Source of the DNA: Evernia prunastri
Taxonomy: Eukaryota > Ascomycota > Lecanoromycetes > Lecanorales > Parmeliaceae
Reading direction: 5' to 3'
Assembly (NCBI GenBank): GCA_003184365.1
Contig: NKYR01000021.1
Span: 309,232-373,231, forward strand
Length of the DNA: 64,000 bases
Position 1 is the first letter of the stretch, and each line of letters starts with the position of its first letter. This document shows positions 36,042 through 47,974 of this stretch, piece by piece. The translations under genes and the position numbers were made by a program. The notes beneath the pieces are model-generated. The model was given only the letters and a program-made list of their open reading frames with translations, was not told the origin of the DNA and searched no databases.

Positions 36042-37130
36042 TCACTTGGTGCTCTTGCCTGTCCCATTCTCCCACGTTGTTTTTATGAATGCAGCCACTG
36101 AATTAAAGATCTCCGTCCTCGTCCTTTTCTCTTCTGCAGATAGCCAGCTTTCTGGCATCTGAGTCCATCCATGCTTCATGCCCTTGAATCTCTCTACGAT
36201 CAAGTCGTCCCCTCTACCCGCCTCCGCCACCTTCTTAACCCATATCTCGCTCTGTCCCGAGAGTGAATCCAGCTCTGGCAATACGAGCAGCATTCTCGCT
36301 CGGTCGTGCAACCCCTTTAGATCTGCGAGGCCAGGCGATGCACGTGGATGGCCTGCCTGGTCTCGCGGTAGATATGTTGGCATCAGCTTGTCATTTACGT
36401 CAGCCCAGAGACCTTTAGAAATAGGGAGCCCAGCTGGTCTTGTTCGCTCCGACGGGAGCTGGCGGCAGTCGAAGGATGGGTAGAAGAGGAGCAACGGTAT
36501 GTGCTTGGGGAAGCCTGAAGGGAATCGACTCGGCCACTCCGAATTTACCTGCGGTGGTGACAGCGAAAGAGCAAGGTTTAGTGCTATGTTGCCGCCACTG
36601 CTGAAACCCGAGACGGCGACCCTTGTCTTGTCGAAGTCGACCATACGTTTTAGGCGATTCTGCTTGTCCCCTTCAATCTTCTTTGCTACCGCCTTCCGCA
36701 GCTCGCTGTAGCCAGGAGCCTCTGAGTCTAGGATCGCGCTCAGGACGTCTTCGGCATCTTCCAGAGCTGCAGGATGCTTGTCCGCTGGTCCCATGCGATA
36801 GTCTACGGTTATGACAATGCAATTGAGTTCTCTGGAGAGCTTGGCGCAAAACGGGGTCTGCTCAAGACATGATCCAAGCACAAAACCCCCGCCATGGAAA
36901 TCAATGACCACAGGGAGATTACGGACTGTGCTCTCCTCTAGTTTGTCTGGAACAAAGATATAGAGGGGAATGGTGTATTTGGCACGAGATGGGAGGTTCA
37001 GGATAAAAGGATGTGGACCTTCTGGAGAGGTGATGCGTGAGAACGAGATGGGGACGGCTCGCGGGAGGCTCACAAGAGCCTTTCGCCATTGCACGTCGAA
37101 TGGTTGAGATAGGAAGGTATTGGGAGACAT
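36042..37130 (-). CDS. Alpha/beta-hydrolase fold-3 esterase (HSL family)
   Basis: A single-exon gene of 362 residues. The oxyanion-hole motif DFHGGGFVLGS (about residue 80) and the nucleophile elbow GFSSGGNIAL (about 175) define the hormone-sensitive-lipase-type carboxylesterase group. The catalytic His is in GMKHGWTQM near the C-terminus, and the acid is probably the Asp in LPELDSLSGQSE. VDYRMGPADKHPAALEDAED between the motifs is also typical. No signal peptide is seen, so it is likely intracellular. It would hydrolyse short-chain or aromatic esters. It stands alone, about 1.6 kb from the enolase-superfamily gene, and might belong with that catabolic group. Confidence 0.9.
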   Translation of the reverse strand: MSPNTFLSQPFDVQWRKALVSLPRAVPISFSRITSPEGPHPFILNLPSRAKYTIPLYIFVPDKLEESTVRNLPVVIDFHGGGFVLGSCLEQTPFCAKLSRELNCIVITVDYRMGPADKHPAALEDAEDVLSAILDSEAPGYSELRKAVAKKIEGDKQNRLKRMVDFDKTRVAVSGFSSGGNIALNLALSLSPPQVNSEWPSRFPSGFPKHIPLLLFYPSFDCRQLPSERTRPAGLPISKGLWADVNDKLMPTYLPRDQAGHPRASPGLADLKGLHDRARMLLVLPELDSLSGQSEIWVKKVAEAGRGDDLIVERFKGMKHGWTQMPESWLSAEEKRTRTEIFNSVAAFIKTTWENGTGKSTK

Positions 37131-38752
37131 GTTGATGTACTTTTAACGAGGTAGTTTTTCTTGTTTTAAATTAATAGATAGATGCCATTGGCTTAATCGA
37201 CTGTACTGTAGCGAAATGTATCCAATGTACCCCAGATGATGTCATGAGGTTGGCATGAAAGCTCTCGGCAAAAACCTACACTAGCTCTTTTTGGGCTAGC
37301 GGTCGACCGCTCACTATCGTCGTGATAGAGTCTACTAGAACATGCTGTTTTCTAGTCACGACGAGCATGCTACAACATTGTTACAGCGCTACAGTTTGAC
37401 GTTCTCTACGGTTCTTACAACAGTTAAAACCAACCAAAACAACTGCCGCAGCCGATCAGCTTAATATACTCATATCAGGCGCACAAATAACGTCAAAGTG
37501 CTGCCATCGACCTTGTTTCTTGGCATCAATTGGATTGTGAGGGCAACCAAGACTTAGTGGAACGTTCAAGTACTGTATGACGTCCCATAAACATTCATCA
37601 TCCGACTGGGGACGAATTCGAGTGGCTACAGTTCATGCGCGCAGGGTATGCAGGGTTGATGGATCAGCAGAGCTAGGTAATTCTACTGTGGTCCCAGGAC
37701 CGATCCCAATCTCCGCTGCGTATCGCTGGGTCTACAGTACATCCGTTTATCAGCTCTCGCCTAGACCCGAACTTCTTTTTCGTAATTGGAAAGTTATCTA
37801 TCCTTTGATTGCGTCTCACTGGGTCATCCTCAAGCTATCGGTGTGAACCCAGTCATTTCGAGCCATCAAGCACGTGACGTATCTCCCGATATCTAGAGAA
37901 GACTTCGCTATCAGTGTCTCTCCTTGAACTTCTTGATCCTGTGCATGCACAGCCAGATAATCTCCGGGATCACCACATACCCTTATTTCCCACACCTGCG
38001 GGCTACCAACCAACGATGCGACCTAAAAGGAACCATATTCTCCATCCACTCGCTCACTTCTTCTCCATACGATAAACTCGCTTTTCCATCGCCCGTGGTG
38101 TATCGGACCGCCGACCTGCATTTCGGTGCCCTCGCAGTCTGACGGAAATGGGAACAATGTATCCGACCCCGGTAGCCAAGACCTTATCCATCCATGAACG
38201 ATAGTCTATATCGCTCTGCAATGACTATATTATTTACAGTGTTTCGAGTATATTGTGTACAGACAAGATGAAATGAAGCGAGAGTACCAAATCATTACCC
38301 AACACGACGACATATGGTATCAGCACTGCGTATGTCTATTGCGCCTCACGGTGTTATCTCCATTTCGCGGCTAGATTCTCGGATCTACACCATGCAAGTT
38401 ACCATTCAAGGTTAAAATCCAACGTTGCAAGATGCAATTGGGTAGCCTTGCTTTCTTATCCACAGTCTTCAAGCCCACGCTCGGACTTGGTCATTGTAAG
38501 TGGTGCCTACGAGACTCCTTGCGCTCTTTATGTTATCGGTTGATTTATGCGAGCAAATCCTCTGCAACTCCAGTGAAGCGGGAGAAAACGAAGTCGAACT
38601 AGATATCATTGACCCATCTTGGCAGAATTGGGCTTGAGCTCTATATACGTTGTCACCCCTAACTGCTAGACTTCTCCTGCCCCACAATCTTTCCCAGCTT
38701 GACACTCGACATCGACCTCAACATATCTGCAAGTGTCTGATACCAAGCGAAA
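37131..38752. other. Divergent intergenic region
   Basis: About 1.6 kb between the esterase and dehydratase starts. It contains only short frames without motifs and presumably holds both promoters. Confidence 0.5.
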
Positions 38753-40583
38753 ATGGCGCTTCCAGCGGCTCAGGCCAATGGCGCTAAACAAACCAGGACG
38801 GCGAACCCTCAAAGTGATATGGACGCCATCACCATCACTGGATATTATGTCCGGGACATCAGGTTTCCTGTATTGCTCATCCCAGCTAAGGGAGTCAAGT
38901 CTTCTCTGATAAGACGAATAGACCTCCCTAAATGATGAAGGGTCTGATGCCATGAATGGAGCGGTTGACTTTTCCAATCCATATTGTGTACTACAGACCA
39001 ACTCTGAGCATGAAGGCCATGGCGCGGTAGGTTTGGAACCTGCAGAAACCCATTTTTCTATTCGTCTAGTGCCTGACACGAGTGTAGAGCTTTACTATTG
39101 GACGAGGCAACAATCTTGTCTGCGCAGCCATCGAGATGCTCGCGCAATTGCTCAAGGGCCGATCTTTAGCTTCCCTGACATCGAATATGGGGGATACATG
39201 GCGCTACCTCGTCTCAGACTCGCAGATGCGCTGGGTAGGTCCTGAAAAGGGTGTGGTACACCTGGCACAATCTGCAGTCATCAACGCCATTTGGGATCTT
39301 TGGGCGAAATCTCAGGGTAAACCAGTGTGGCGTCTCGTGACAGAGATGTCACCAGAGGAGTATGTGCGCTGCATTGACTTTCGATACATCACTGACGCTC
39401 TGACGCCAAACGAGGGTATCGAGTTGCTTCGTAATCAGGAACTCGGGAAAGCTGATAGGCTAAAGGAGGTGGAGGCAAACAAGGCTGTCCCAATTTACAC
39501 GACGTCAGGTATCCAAGACTCCGGGCCACTGGAAAGCTACGCGCCTTTGCGCCTAGCACGCTAATCCTTGTCTAGCTTCCTGGCTGGGCTACTCCGATGA
39601 CAAAATGAAAGGCCTCTTGAAACAATCCAAGATCGACGGCTTCCGCCACTACAAACTCAAGCTTGGCGGAGACATCGAGCGCGATCTGCGTAGATTGAAG
39701 CTCTTCAGAGATGTCAACGGCTGGGACGATGTTCTTATGCTAGACTCGAACCAAGTACGCCTATACTCGCTGACCCCTACCAGTTACCAACTCGCCTCAT
39801 TTCTTATAGATCTGGTCCGTCCCTGAAGCCGAGTCTTACCTCGCAAAACTTGCACAATTCAAACCTCTCTTCATCGAAGAACCAACCTCTCCTGACGACA
39901 TTCTCGGCCATGCCACTATTCGCGCCGCCCTCCGCAAACACAATATCAAAGTCGCCACTGGGGAGCACTGCCAGAACCGCATCATGTTTAAGCAGTTCCT
40001 TCAAGCTAAAGCATTGGACTACGTCCAGGTGGATGCTTGCCGTCTTGGTGGGCTGAATGAAGTCATGGCTGTTATGCTGATGGCAGCAAAATTTCGCGTT
40101 CCATTGCATCCGGTAGGTCATTTCTAAAATCTGTCCAAGACGGAAATGCAGGTGAAGCTATGTATGAATGCGAATGATAACATCCACGGGATTTCCTAGC
40201 ATATCGGTGGTGTCTCCCTTCCCGAATACTCCCAACACGTCATCACGATAGACTATCTTGTGGTCAGCGGGCGCCGCAGCGTTCTCGAATACATCGATGC
40301 CTTGCACGAACATTTCTATCATCCCGCGCAGATTGCCAATGGGTTTCACGTCACCCCCACGGCGCCTGGTTACAGTGTTCATATCAAGCCGGCAAGTATG
40401 GATCGCTTCAGCTTCCCCGGCGGGCAGGGCAGTTGGTGGAAGAGCGAGGAGGCCGAGAAGCTCTCGAAGTTAGGAAGGACGGTAGGATGGAAGCCGGAGT
40501 TTGGAAAGAACCATACGAAGGTGGTGAATGTGCAGTTGAAGGGTAACGACGCTGCTTTTGCCAACGATGATGGACGAACGTGA
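38753..40583 (+). CDS. L-fuconate dehydratase-like enzyme (enolase superfamily)
   Basis: Six exons: 38753..38869, 38922..39026, 39088..39508, 39576..39754, 39810..40112 and 40200..40583, giving 502 residues. The introns are 52, 61, 67, 55 and 87 nt. The spliced order follows the L-fuconate dehydratase subgroup: RFPTSLNDEGSDAMN, HEGHGASFTIGRG, the KxK base FRHYKLKLGG, metal ligands in LMLDSNQ and FIEEPTSP plus the Glu in ATGEHCQNR, VQVDACRLGG, and the His/Asp dyad region PLHPHIGGVSLPEY. The subgroup dehydrates sugar acids such as L-fuconate to 2-keto-3-deoxy acids with Mg2+. One oddity is PHIGG, where PHAGG is usual. Nearby reductase and lactonase genes fit sugar-acid breakdown. The exact substrate is not provable here. 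Confidence 0.88.
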
Positions 40584-43372
40584 GGGGTACAAGGCTGACT
40601 GCTTTCCTTTTGTCAGTTCTGCGTTTTGATTTGCCCTCCACTGTCGTTACTGTGTTCTCTCTTTCTTTCAAAGGATTTTCAACAATCCATGACAGCCATT
40701 TTGGTCTGATCCAATGGCCATACGCCCTTGATCATCTGAATCCTCTCTCTTCGAGGTTTATTCAGTCATCGCGTTTTCAACAAACGTGATCGGGGCGCTC
40801 AACCGCCAGTATCTAGCAAGGCAGAACAACGCGTGCTCTGTATTACTCTGTTCACATGAGAATAGATGCGCCGCCGTGACCCTTCGTCTTGAGGAATGCA
40901 CTTCCCTATTAGCGAAGTCTTTTCAATCCAATTTGCAATCTGCGCCGGATCCCAAGCGGCACGGTGACCGGATGGGCCTAGTGCCCAATTTTGATGTGGA
41001 TGTATGCCATATATAGTCTTGCTAATGACTTGAATGAAAGTGGACCGTAAGGACTGGACAAGTAAACTGTGGACTCTCAGCTGGTCTTCCTTGATCTCAA
41101 CAAATATTCGAGCATGATCGCATTACCCAGCGGTGATGGTTTAAATATTGTAGACGCGTGGAGCGAGCTTTGTCTTGGGCGAATTCAGTATACTGTACTA
41201 GCTTTGTCTTGGGCGAACTCAGTATGCTGTACTAATGCTTTTATGAGGATGTAGCCCCCACGGGTAGAAATGTTAGTAATGCCGCACCCACAACTCGGCT
41301 ACAGAAAGCTTGCTGAATATATCTCCGAAACCTAAGCCAGACTTTTCCTTCTGGCGTATCTGGATCCGATGCTCTGCGGATGTGGATATACACAGCGCTT
41401 CACTACAGAGAAGACTCATCTTAAGAGTGTCCGAATTGGTATCAGGGGAGGAAGGTTGAAGGTATGTCGATGAAATTTGAAAAGGCAGTAGGTGATGAAC
41501 TCTGTTTCCCTTGCTTACTTCATGCTCCATCAAATTCTCCCATCTAATGTCTCGCTCGCGCCAGCTGCTCCGTCTCCAATCCTTCACCGTGTACAAGACT
41601 CTCCAGCAGGTTTCGCGTAGTCATCACTGCCTTTGCAATAGTCGTACGCTCTAACCAAGCTGCCATAGCCGTAACGGCAAGAGCGCTTGTGCTATTTCCG
41701 TAAGCCTTTCACGTAGGTCCACAGGGCTCTGCAACGCTGTTCTACAACAGTTGAAAGTGTCTTGACCAAAATGGGATCGCGAGGATGAGTAGTTATTAAT
41801 CATTCCGGAACATCCCATATTCCTGCAACCTCCCTGACTGAAACATGGCGACTACCACAGCGGCGTGGAAAATCTGGACACGGTTTGAAGGCTCTAGGCA
41901 GTATTGCGCTCGAACACTTTCAATAGCAAAGATCAATTCAACAGAGGCGCTTGTGGTCGACAGGGTTGGTATACGAAGAAAACGAAAATGTTCATGGAGG
42001 CCCATCACGTGGACGCCTAGATATAATGAAAGAGCATGGCGAGCCGGTCAGAGAAATTGCGGTGATGTGCGTTTCTAAAATGCTTGAGTCGGCCTTTCAA
42101 TGTTGACGGTGAATGATTTGAGACGATTAATGACTAGAAACGATTCTTGGGGAGGGAAAAGCTTGTTGTGGCTGCTCCTTCGGTTGCTCTTCTAGCTATG
42201 GCGAAGAGAGTTGAGCACTGAAGCGAGAAGACGCAGCGCGAGTTGTGTCTGTCAGCGGCACGCTCTCTTCAACGTACTATGGGGACGTCTCGGATCAAAA
42301 TCATTGGATCTAGCGAGAAAAGAGCATCAGAGTAGGTAGAGCAACATTGTCAAGAAACAATAATTAATCGTCAAAGGCAAATGGCTGCATCTGGGAGGCT
42401 GCGGTCTGATCTGGAAATCGGACGTCGTGTGATGAAAGCGATTGAGCAATTAGCAGCGCTGCATTCGGCTGTAAGTGGCGACCTCATTGACTATCGGTAG
42501 ATGGCACACTGTTTCAACAGTCGTGAAGATGCGGAAAGAGTTTATGGTCTGTGGAACGAAGTGTTGATGGGACTGCGTCGGTAAGTCGCCTCGCCGGGCA
42601 CAATTATTTTGTTGGTGCGGGATGGAGATTTCGGCAGCTGCTCTCTTTTCAACACCAAGAAATGAGGATATCGAAGGTCCGGGCCATCCTTGGGACTAGC
42701 GGTGAAGGGTGACAATTTATACATGTCGTGGTAGGTACGGGGCCGCTGCAGTCTCTTAGAATCGTTTCCCCTTGAGACAAAGTGCGATCTAACCATAGTC
42801 CTGGTGAAGGCGTGAGATCACTGCGTAGATGGGAAGGGCTTCTCTTTGACCTCATCATCGCCCCATTGTCAAAGGCCAACTGCCACATGCACACAAAATC
42901 TTGGGGTGGGCCTTGAAGATGCCTACTGAAAATGAGTTTCAGTTATTATGGTCTTAGTGATCTCTTGTGCTTGTGGGTTGGCATGCTGTTTAATATTCAA
43001 TGAGCCATATAGGACATAAGCGCGATAGTTATTTATCACTAGCCAAAAAACACATAGTAACTTGTGATTGCAGGTCATTGATTGGCTGACTTCGATTAGC
43101 TCACATCTTGCAAAATTTTGATACAACAGTACCTCTGAATAATCTTTTCTGACGTCTGAACACGTTTACATAATCAGATCAAGGATGATGGAAAATACCG
43201 CAACATCAAGAGAGAGTAAATTATCACCTCTTGTTCTTGCTACAGTAGTAAGTTTGAAGGTACCTAAACAACTATCGCTTTTCGCTATCATTCTGAACGT
43301 CCAATTTCCAAATAGTCAATACTAACCTCCTTTACTCCCAATCATCGGTCCCACAGCCAATAAACGAACGTC
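40584..43372. other. Long intergenic stretch with possible coding remnants
   Basis: About 2.8 kb. A minus-strand open segment near 41692..41546 (STSALAVTAMAAWLERTTIA, ending EQLARARH and a stop) looks protein-like but has no supported upstream exons. A short plus-strand stretch near 42376..42480 (LRSDLEIGRRVMKAIEQLAA, followed by gtaagt) is similar in quality. Neither is enough for a gene call. A 34-bp tandem repeat is listed separately. Confidence 0.35.
41166..41233. repeat. Tandem 34-bp repeat, two copies
   Basis: Copies 41166..41199 and 41200..41233 differ at two positions, both transitions (t/c and a/g). Non-coding context. Confidence 0.85.
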
Positions 43373-43822
43373 TCAGGATGCGTTCTTCTCCGGCTTGGAC
43401 TCCACCAGCTCTCCAGTCTCAATCATTTCACTGAGGACTCTCTCCGCTATCTTGAATCCTTCCATTCCAGCCGGCATACCGCAGTACACTGACACTTGTA
43501 GCACGGCTTCTCGAATCTCGAGAATTGTAAGTCCGTTGTTAATGGCTCCTCGAATGTGAATTCCCAACTCCGGGCCTCGGTTCAGTGCAGACAGCATGCC
43601 AATGTTCAAAAGACTGCGCTGCTTGCGGTCCAGCCCTGGACGATTCCACACGTGACCCCAGCACATCTCGGTCACCAAGTCCTGCATCGGTTTGGCAAAA
43701 TTACTTGAAGCGCCTGCTAGCGCTTTGTCCACGTATGCATCCCCGACTACCTCCCTGCGAATCTTGATGCCTGCGTCAAAAAGTTGCTTATGTAGAGCTT
43801 CGATATCTGAGGAGGACTGCAT
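43373..43822 (-). CDS. Carboxymuconolactone decarboxylase-family protein
   Basis: 149 residues from ATG 43822. The same frame is open to ATG 43951, but the extra 43 residues are not typical of the family, so the inner start is chosen. The helical CMD fold is clear: GDAYVDKALAGASSNFAKPM, LVTEMCWGHVWNRPGLDRKQ, LLNIGMLSALNRGPELGIHI, then NGLTILEIREAVLQVSVYCG ending in MPAGMEGFK. This matches gamma-carboxymuconolactone decarboxylases. These act in the beta-ketoadipate route but are also often found in fungal sugar- and hydroxy-acid clusters, where their role is uncertain. The CxxC of the AhpD peroxidase branch is absent. It is divergent from the 3-hydroxyisobutyrate dehydrogenase-like gene, 369 bp start to start, suggesting shared control. 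Confidence 0.85.
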   Translation of the reverse strand: MQSSSDIEALHKQLFDAGIKIRREVVGDAYVDKALAGASSNFAKPMQDLVTEMCWGHVWNRPGLDRKQRSLLNIGMLSALNRGPELGIHIRGAINNGLTILEIREAVLQVSVYCGMPAGMEGFKIAERVLSEMIETGELVESKPEKNAS

Positions 43823-44191
43823 GGTGAGTATAGGTTCGTCTTGCGTGGGTAGGTATAAGGTGAGTGGAACAGAGAACTCTGAAGACAATGTTGAGCTTTC
43901 TGGCTTGGTGAAGCTTGATATAGACATCTTTGGTTCGAGGCCAGAGAGCATATCAATGAGCTATTTACGCGGATGTCGCCTTTTACGATGTACACGAATA
44001 CCCGCTTCGCAAGTTTTGCCGTAATATCCGACATTTCCTCACTTGAAGCTGATCGGCGAGGGGAAAGGGACTACCCCAACTTCCTACAAATGACGTTACA
44101 ACTTCTCAACAGAAATTGCCATCTCAGCCTCCTTTCGAAGCAAACACCTGTACAGTCCCGACTCCAGTTCCAGGGGAAAACACCATCTCTC
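43823..44191. promoter_or_regulatory. Shared divergent promoter region
   Basis: 369 bp lie between the CMD start (minus) and the dehydrogenase start (plus). Co-regulation is inferred from the arrangement. I identify no specific binding site. Confidence 0.4.
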
Positions 44192-45243
44192 ATGTCGATG
44201 ACTCTGAGTCACAGCAAACTTCCGGTGGCCACTTATGGCTTTATCGGTATATTTAATACCGTGTATTTGATTACCGAGGCTAATGGGTGAACAGGTCTCG
44301 GCAACATGGGATACCGGATGGCCAAAAATATCCATTCAAAGCTTCCAGCTGACTCTGTCCTTGTCGTCTGTGAGATCGTACAGCCTGTGCTGGAGAAATT
44401 TGTGGATGAGACAAAAGGACTGGTCAGGGTCGCAACGACCCCTAAGGAGGTTTCCGAGCAGTGTGTAAGTATAGGCGATTAGTGATATTCTAACACTCGC
44501 TAATAGACAGAAAGGACATTATCATAACAATGCTACCAGCAGGTAAACATGTCAAACAAGTGTTTACCGACCCTTCGAACGGCCTTCTCTCCATCTCAAA
44601 GCTCCCGAAGCCGAAGCTTTTCATCGAATGCAGTACAATCGACGTCCGCACATCTTTAGATGTCGCAGAAGCTGTCTCGCAGTCTGCACTCGGTTATTTT
44701 GCTGATGTTCCTGTATCAGGTGGCCCAACTGGCGCCGAAGCAGCTACTCTCACCTTTATGGCGGGCGGCTCTACAGACGTTATTGAAAGAGTAAAGCCCA
44801 TCGTTATGACTATGGGTAAAACATTCTTTCACTGCGGCGATGCAGGTGCAGGGCTCGCAACTAAGCAGATCAACAATTACATCTCAGGCATATGCATGCT
44901 TGGGACTGCAGAAGCAATGAATCTTGGAATACGCTACGGTCTCGATCCTAAAGTGCTAGCAGGCGTCATCAACTGTAGCACTGGGCGATCATACAATAGC
45001 ATGGAGCAGAACCCTGTCAAGGGTGTTAGCCCCAATAGCTCAGCAGAACGAGATTTCGAAGATGGCTTTTCAATCGAGCTCTGTAAGGGCGTTTTGCACA
45101 TGGCAGTCGACTTGGGAGGGCGACTTGGAGCAAGGCTTCCTCTGAGCCAAGCTTTGATCGACACCTATGAAGCGGCAAGCATAGATCATAGGTGTAAGGG
45201 CAAAGACTGCAGAAGCGTATACAGGTACGTTGCGGATAACTGA
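44192..45243 (+). CDS. 3-hydroxyisobutyrate dehydrogenase-like / beta-hydroxyacid dehydrogenase
   Basis: Exons 44192..44246, 44295..44464 and 44515..45243 give 317 residues. The introns are 48 and 50 nt, and the second ends at AAAG, the only acceptor that restores EQC-DIIITMLP. The Rossmann start TYGFIGLGNMGYRMA forms across the first intron and binds NAD(P). The substrate signature DVPVSGGPTGAEAATLTFMAGG and the catalytic-Lys region GAGLATKQINNY (family Lys in GxxxKxxNN) follow. The family oxidises or reduces 3-hydroxyacids (3-hydroxyisobutyrate, tartronate semialdehyde and related compounds). A strong mitochondrial presequence is not evident. Together with the dehydratase, CMD and MBL genes it fits a small acid-catabolic group. 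Confidence 0.92.
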
Positions 45244-45575
45244 GTTTTTTCGGGAAGGATCGTCGTTTCAGTACAAGGCGTATCTCTGGTGTGAATTCTT
45301 TATAATCGTGCCACTTGCTCCCTCCCTCGGTAAAAGACCGATCTCACCGTATACGCATCAAATGATCATCGGAATCTTTCGACACTTTTCTTTTGGAAAG
45401 GGATCCTGAGCCGTGCGGCTCAAGAAGCGTACGTATTGTGCTCTACCCCGCTTCTCTAATTTCCGCACGTGTAAGAGATGGAAAAAAGTTCGTGACAAAA
45501 TCGTCTTTTTTACAGTCAAACCTCCGTCAAGTATTACCATCTCTTTGATTTGCCACATTCAAGCATGCGAGAACA
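45244..45575. other. Short intergenic
   Basis: 332 bp between two plus-strand genes. It holds the terminator of the dehydrogenase and the promoter of the MBL gene. No coding frame is supported. Confidence 0.5.
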
Positions 45576-46595
45576 ATGTCGTCCTCATCATGTTGCTTCC
45601 CTACCCCCGCCCTTGAGCAAAACTATGTCACTGTCTCCGCCCTTCACAGCGGCATTTTGACACTTCCAAGCCATCTATTTATCAGTCCCACATCACCCTC
45701 CGCCCGCCACACCGTCCCCTCATTGTCATTTCTAATACAGCATCACACTTCCCGCAACGATTCAGAGAATGGTTCATCTCCCACCCGTCTCCTCTTCGAT
45801 CTCGGCCTCCGCAGCCCGCTCTCCGCATACCCCACACAAATTCGAAAACACATCGAGACGCGCCACCCAATTAGCAGTGATCATGACGTAATTCGAAGTC
45901 TCACCCAAGGATCTCTACAGCCGGATGATGTGGACTGGGTCATACTGAGCCATGTCCACTGGGACCATGTCGGCACGCCTTCTCTCTTTCCGAAAAGCTA
46001 CTTCATAGTCGGAGCTGGGACTCTAGATCTACTGCGAGACTCCGGGGACCAGTCATCAGGTGGACATGCGCACTTTGAGGCCGATTTGTTGCCCGAAGGC
46101 CGCGTGGTGGAACTTCCTCGTCCGGCAGCACTCGACTCACCTACCACGACGCAAAAAATCACGGATGGAACGAAAGGGCGAGACTACGACCCAATCGCAG
46201 ATTTACGGTCAGCCCGGTGGCAACCGTTAGCTCATTTCCCTCACGCCATCGACGTTTTCGGCGATGGTAGCCTTTACCTCATTGATGCACCGGGTCATCT
46301 TGCAGGGCACACAAACCTCCTTGCTCGAATTGGGCCGAAGAAATGGGCCTATTTGGCCGGTGATGCGTGCCATGACCGCCAGATCCTTACCGGAGAAGTT
46401 GATATTGCGACGTGGGAGAACGCCGAAGGGAAGATCTGTTGCATCCACAGTGATGTCGAGGAGACGGAAAAGACGCTTGAGAGGATCCGGTCATTGAGCA
46501 GCACATCTGAAGAGGTAGAGGTAATTTTGGCGCATGATGTGGATTGGGCGGAGGATAAGGCGAACGAGGCAAGATTCTGGCCTGGGACTTTGTAA
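45576..46595 (+). CDS. Metallo-beta-lactamase-fold hydrolase, lactonase-like
   Basis: A single-exon gene of 339 residues. Zinc-ligand motifs appear in order: LSHVHWDHVG (HxHxDH), DAPGHLAGHTNL, LAGDACHD and LAHDVDWAED. The spacing and the APGH motif resemble N-acyl homoserine lactonase-like and other lactone hydrolases rather than true beta-lactamases. The frame 45576 encodes Met-Ser-Ser-Ser, and a later Met is not in a plausible place, so this start is kept. The position behind the dehydrogenase suggests hydrolysis of a sugar-acid or aromatic lactone, but this is inference. The enzyme is soluble and has no signal peptide. Confidence 0.9.
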   Translation: MSSSSCCFPTPALEQNYVTVSALHSGILTLPSHLFISPTSPSARHTVPSLSFLIQHHTSRNDSENGSSPTRLLFDLGLRSPLSAYPTQIRKHIETRHPISSDHDVIRSLTQGSLQPDDVDWVILSHVHWDHVGTPSLFPKSYFIVGAGTLDLLRDSGDQSSGGHAHFEADLLPEGRVVELPRPAALDSPTTTQKITDGTKGRDYDPIADLRSARWQPLAHFPHAIDVFGDGSLYLIDAPGHLAGHTNLLARIGPKKWAYLAGDACHDRQILTGEVDIATWENAEGKICCIHSDVEETEKTLERIRSLSSTSEEVEVILAHDVDWAEDKANEARFWPGTL

Positions 46596-47974
46596 TTTCG
46601 GTTGGGATACGGGGCAAAGGAGGCCCTTGCTCTCTTCGCGAAATCAGGGTTTGGGCAGCGCAAGCAGGGTAACTTTTCCTTTTCGTAGAATTAACGAAAT
46701 ACCACAATCACGGGATATAATTCCTGTCAGCACTATGCTTATAGAGCGAGAACCTACAGTTATATGCTTGGCACGGCGATTTTCCGTCGACGGAAAGAAG
46801 CGATCGTTAGATTCCTTATTCCGCTTTCACCCCAGTAAAAGACACTTAGTAAAAGACACATCTATAATTTGAAGAAATATAGCAAAGCCCTCCCTCTCCG
46901 ATAAATACAATTTCAATAGGTTTGCATGGCTTGTTCAGTCTTCCCGCGGTGTCTCAGAAAAGGTTTGATACTATTCTTCTGTGCACCTCTCCAAGTAATC
47001 AATGAATACGACGTAAGTGTGTTCCATCTCAGATGATAGTACTTCGACTCCCAGCCGTACCGCAAGGCCTTGGATGTTCAAGATGGCGTGCTCTGTATTC
47101 ACATCGTTGTTGTCGCGCCGCTCTTCGTCAAAAAGAGTCCATCCTATCTTGGCATCAATTTTGTGGATTTTGTGCATCCCTCAAGACTACGCTGTTTGGA
47201 TTTTGGAGGTAGAGGAAGATTTCATTACCAGAACATAGGCTACTCTAGCAACTTATTTGAGACTGTATCGCCTCGTTCGTGACTCGGAGAACTGACTTAG
47301 GTCCCATCTACTGCGTTTGAGTTGTCCCTGGCATTAGAATAACGCACGGTCTCGATATTACAGCGAAGACTTAGAATGAGGTTTAGGCGCGTCGGAAATC
47401 CAATGGTTTCCCTCGGAGAACCCTCCTTCCACCTGAGAGATATCTAACGTGCAATAATCACAACCAATCAGTTCGGGTCGCTCTTCGCAAGATCTGCACA
47501 CATGAATAGACAGAGAGCGTTTTTTATTGAGGATTGAAGGAAGACACATTTTTCTGGAAAAAATCATTCCTGTCCCCGAATCCCCTGGAAAATTATTCTT
47601 TCAATCTGAGATGAGCTGATGTTCGACGGAAGGGTCGGGTTTGTTTCGGCCTTTAAGTAGAAAATGTGCGCAAACTGAGAGAAAGGGCGCGTCTATCCGC
47701 TAGGATTCAGGTGACTTGAAAGGGTGACTCTACTTAGCCACAATAGATGATTTGGGTAGCTGTAGCTGACTTGCATAGATAGCTGTTTGATGCTGGCCGT
47801 TTTTAGAATCCTTGCATCCTATCTCCAAATGTTAGACCTAGATACGCCGAGGTAGAAATAAGATATCGATTAGACACTGAGGCTGAGCGCTGGTCTCTCA
47901 AAAAACAATAGACAAGCACTCCATCAGGGTTAGATTCCAGCTATGTACTATCCGGATATTTTGGACAAGCGCGT
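46596..47974. other. Intergenic, weak small frames
   Basis: About 1.4 kb. A 68-codon minus frame at 46971..47177 (EHAILNIQGLAVRLGVEVLS, then YVVFIDYLER) has protein-like composition but no family and no support. A second minus frame at 47358..47567 contains CRSCEERPELIGCDYC, which might be a short Cys-rich peptide. Neither is called as a gene. Confidence 0.35.

Noticed and set aside
46971..47177. 68-codon minus-strand frame with protein-like composition
   Set aside because: No family, no supporting signals and no splice context. Mentioned in the intergenic entry only.
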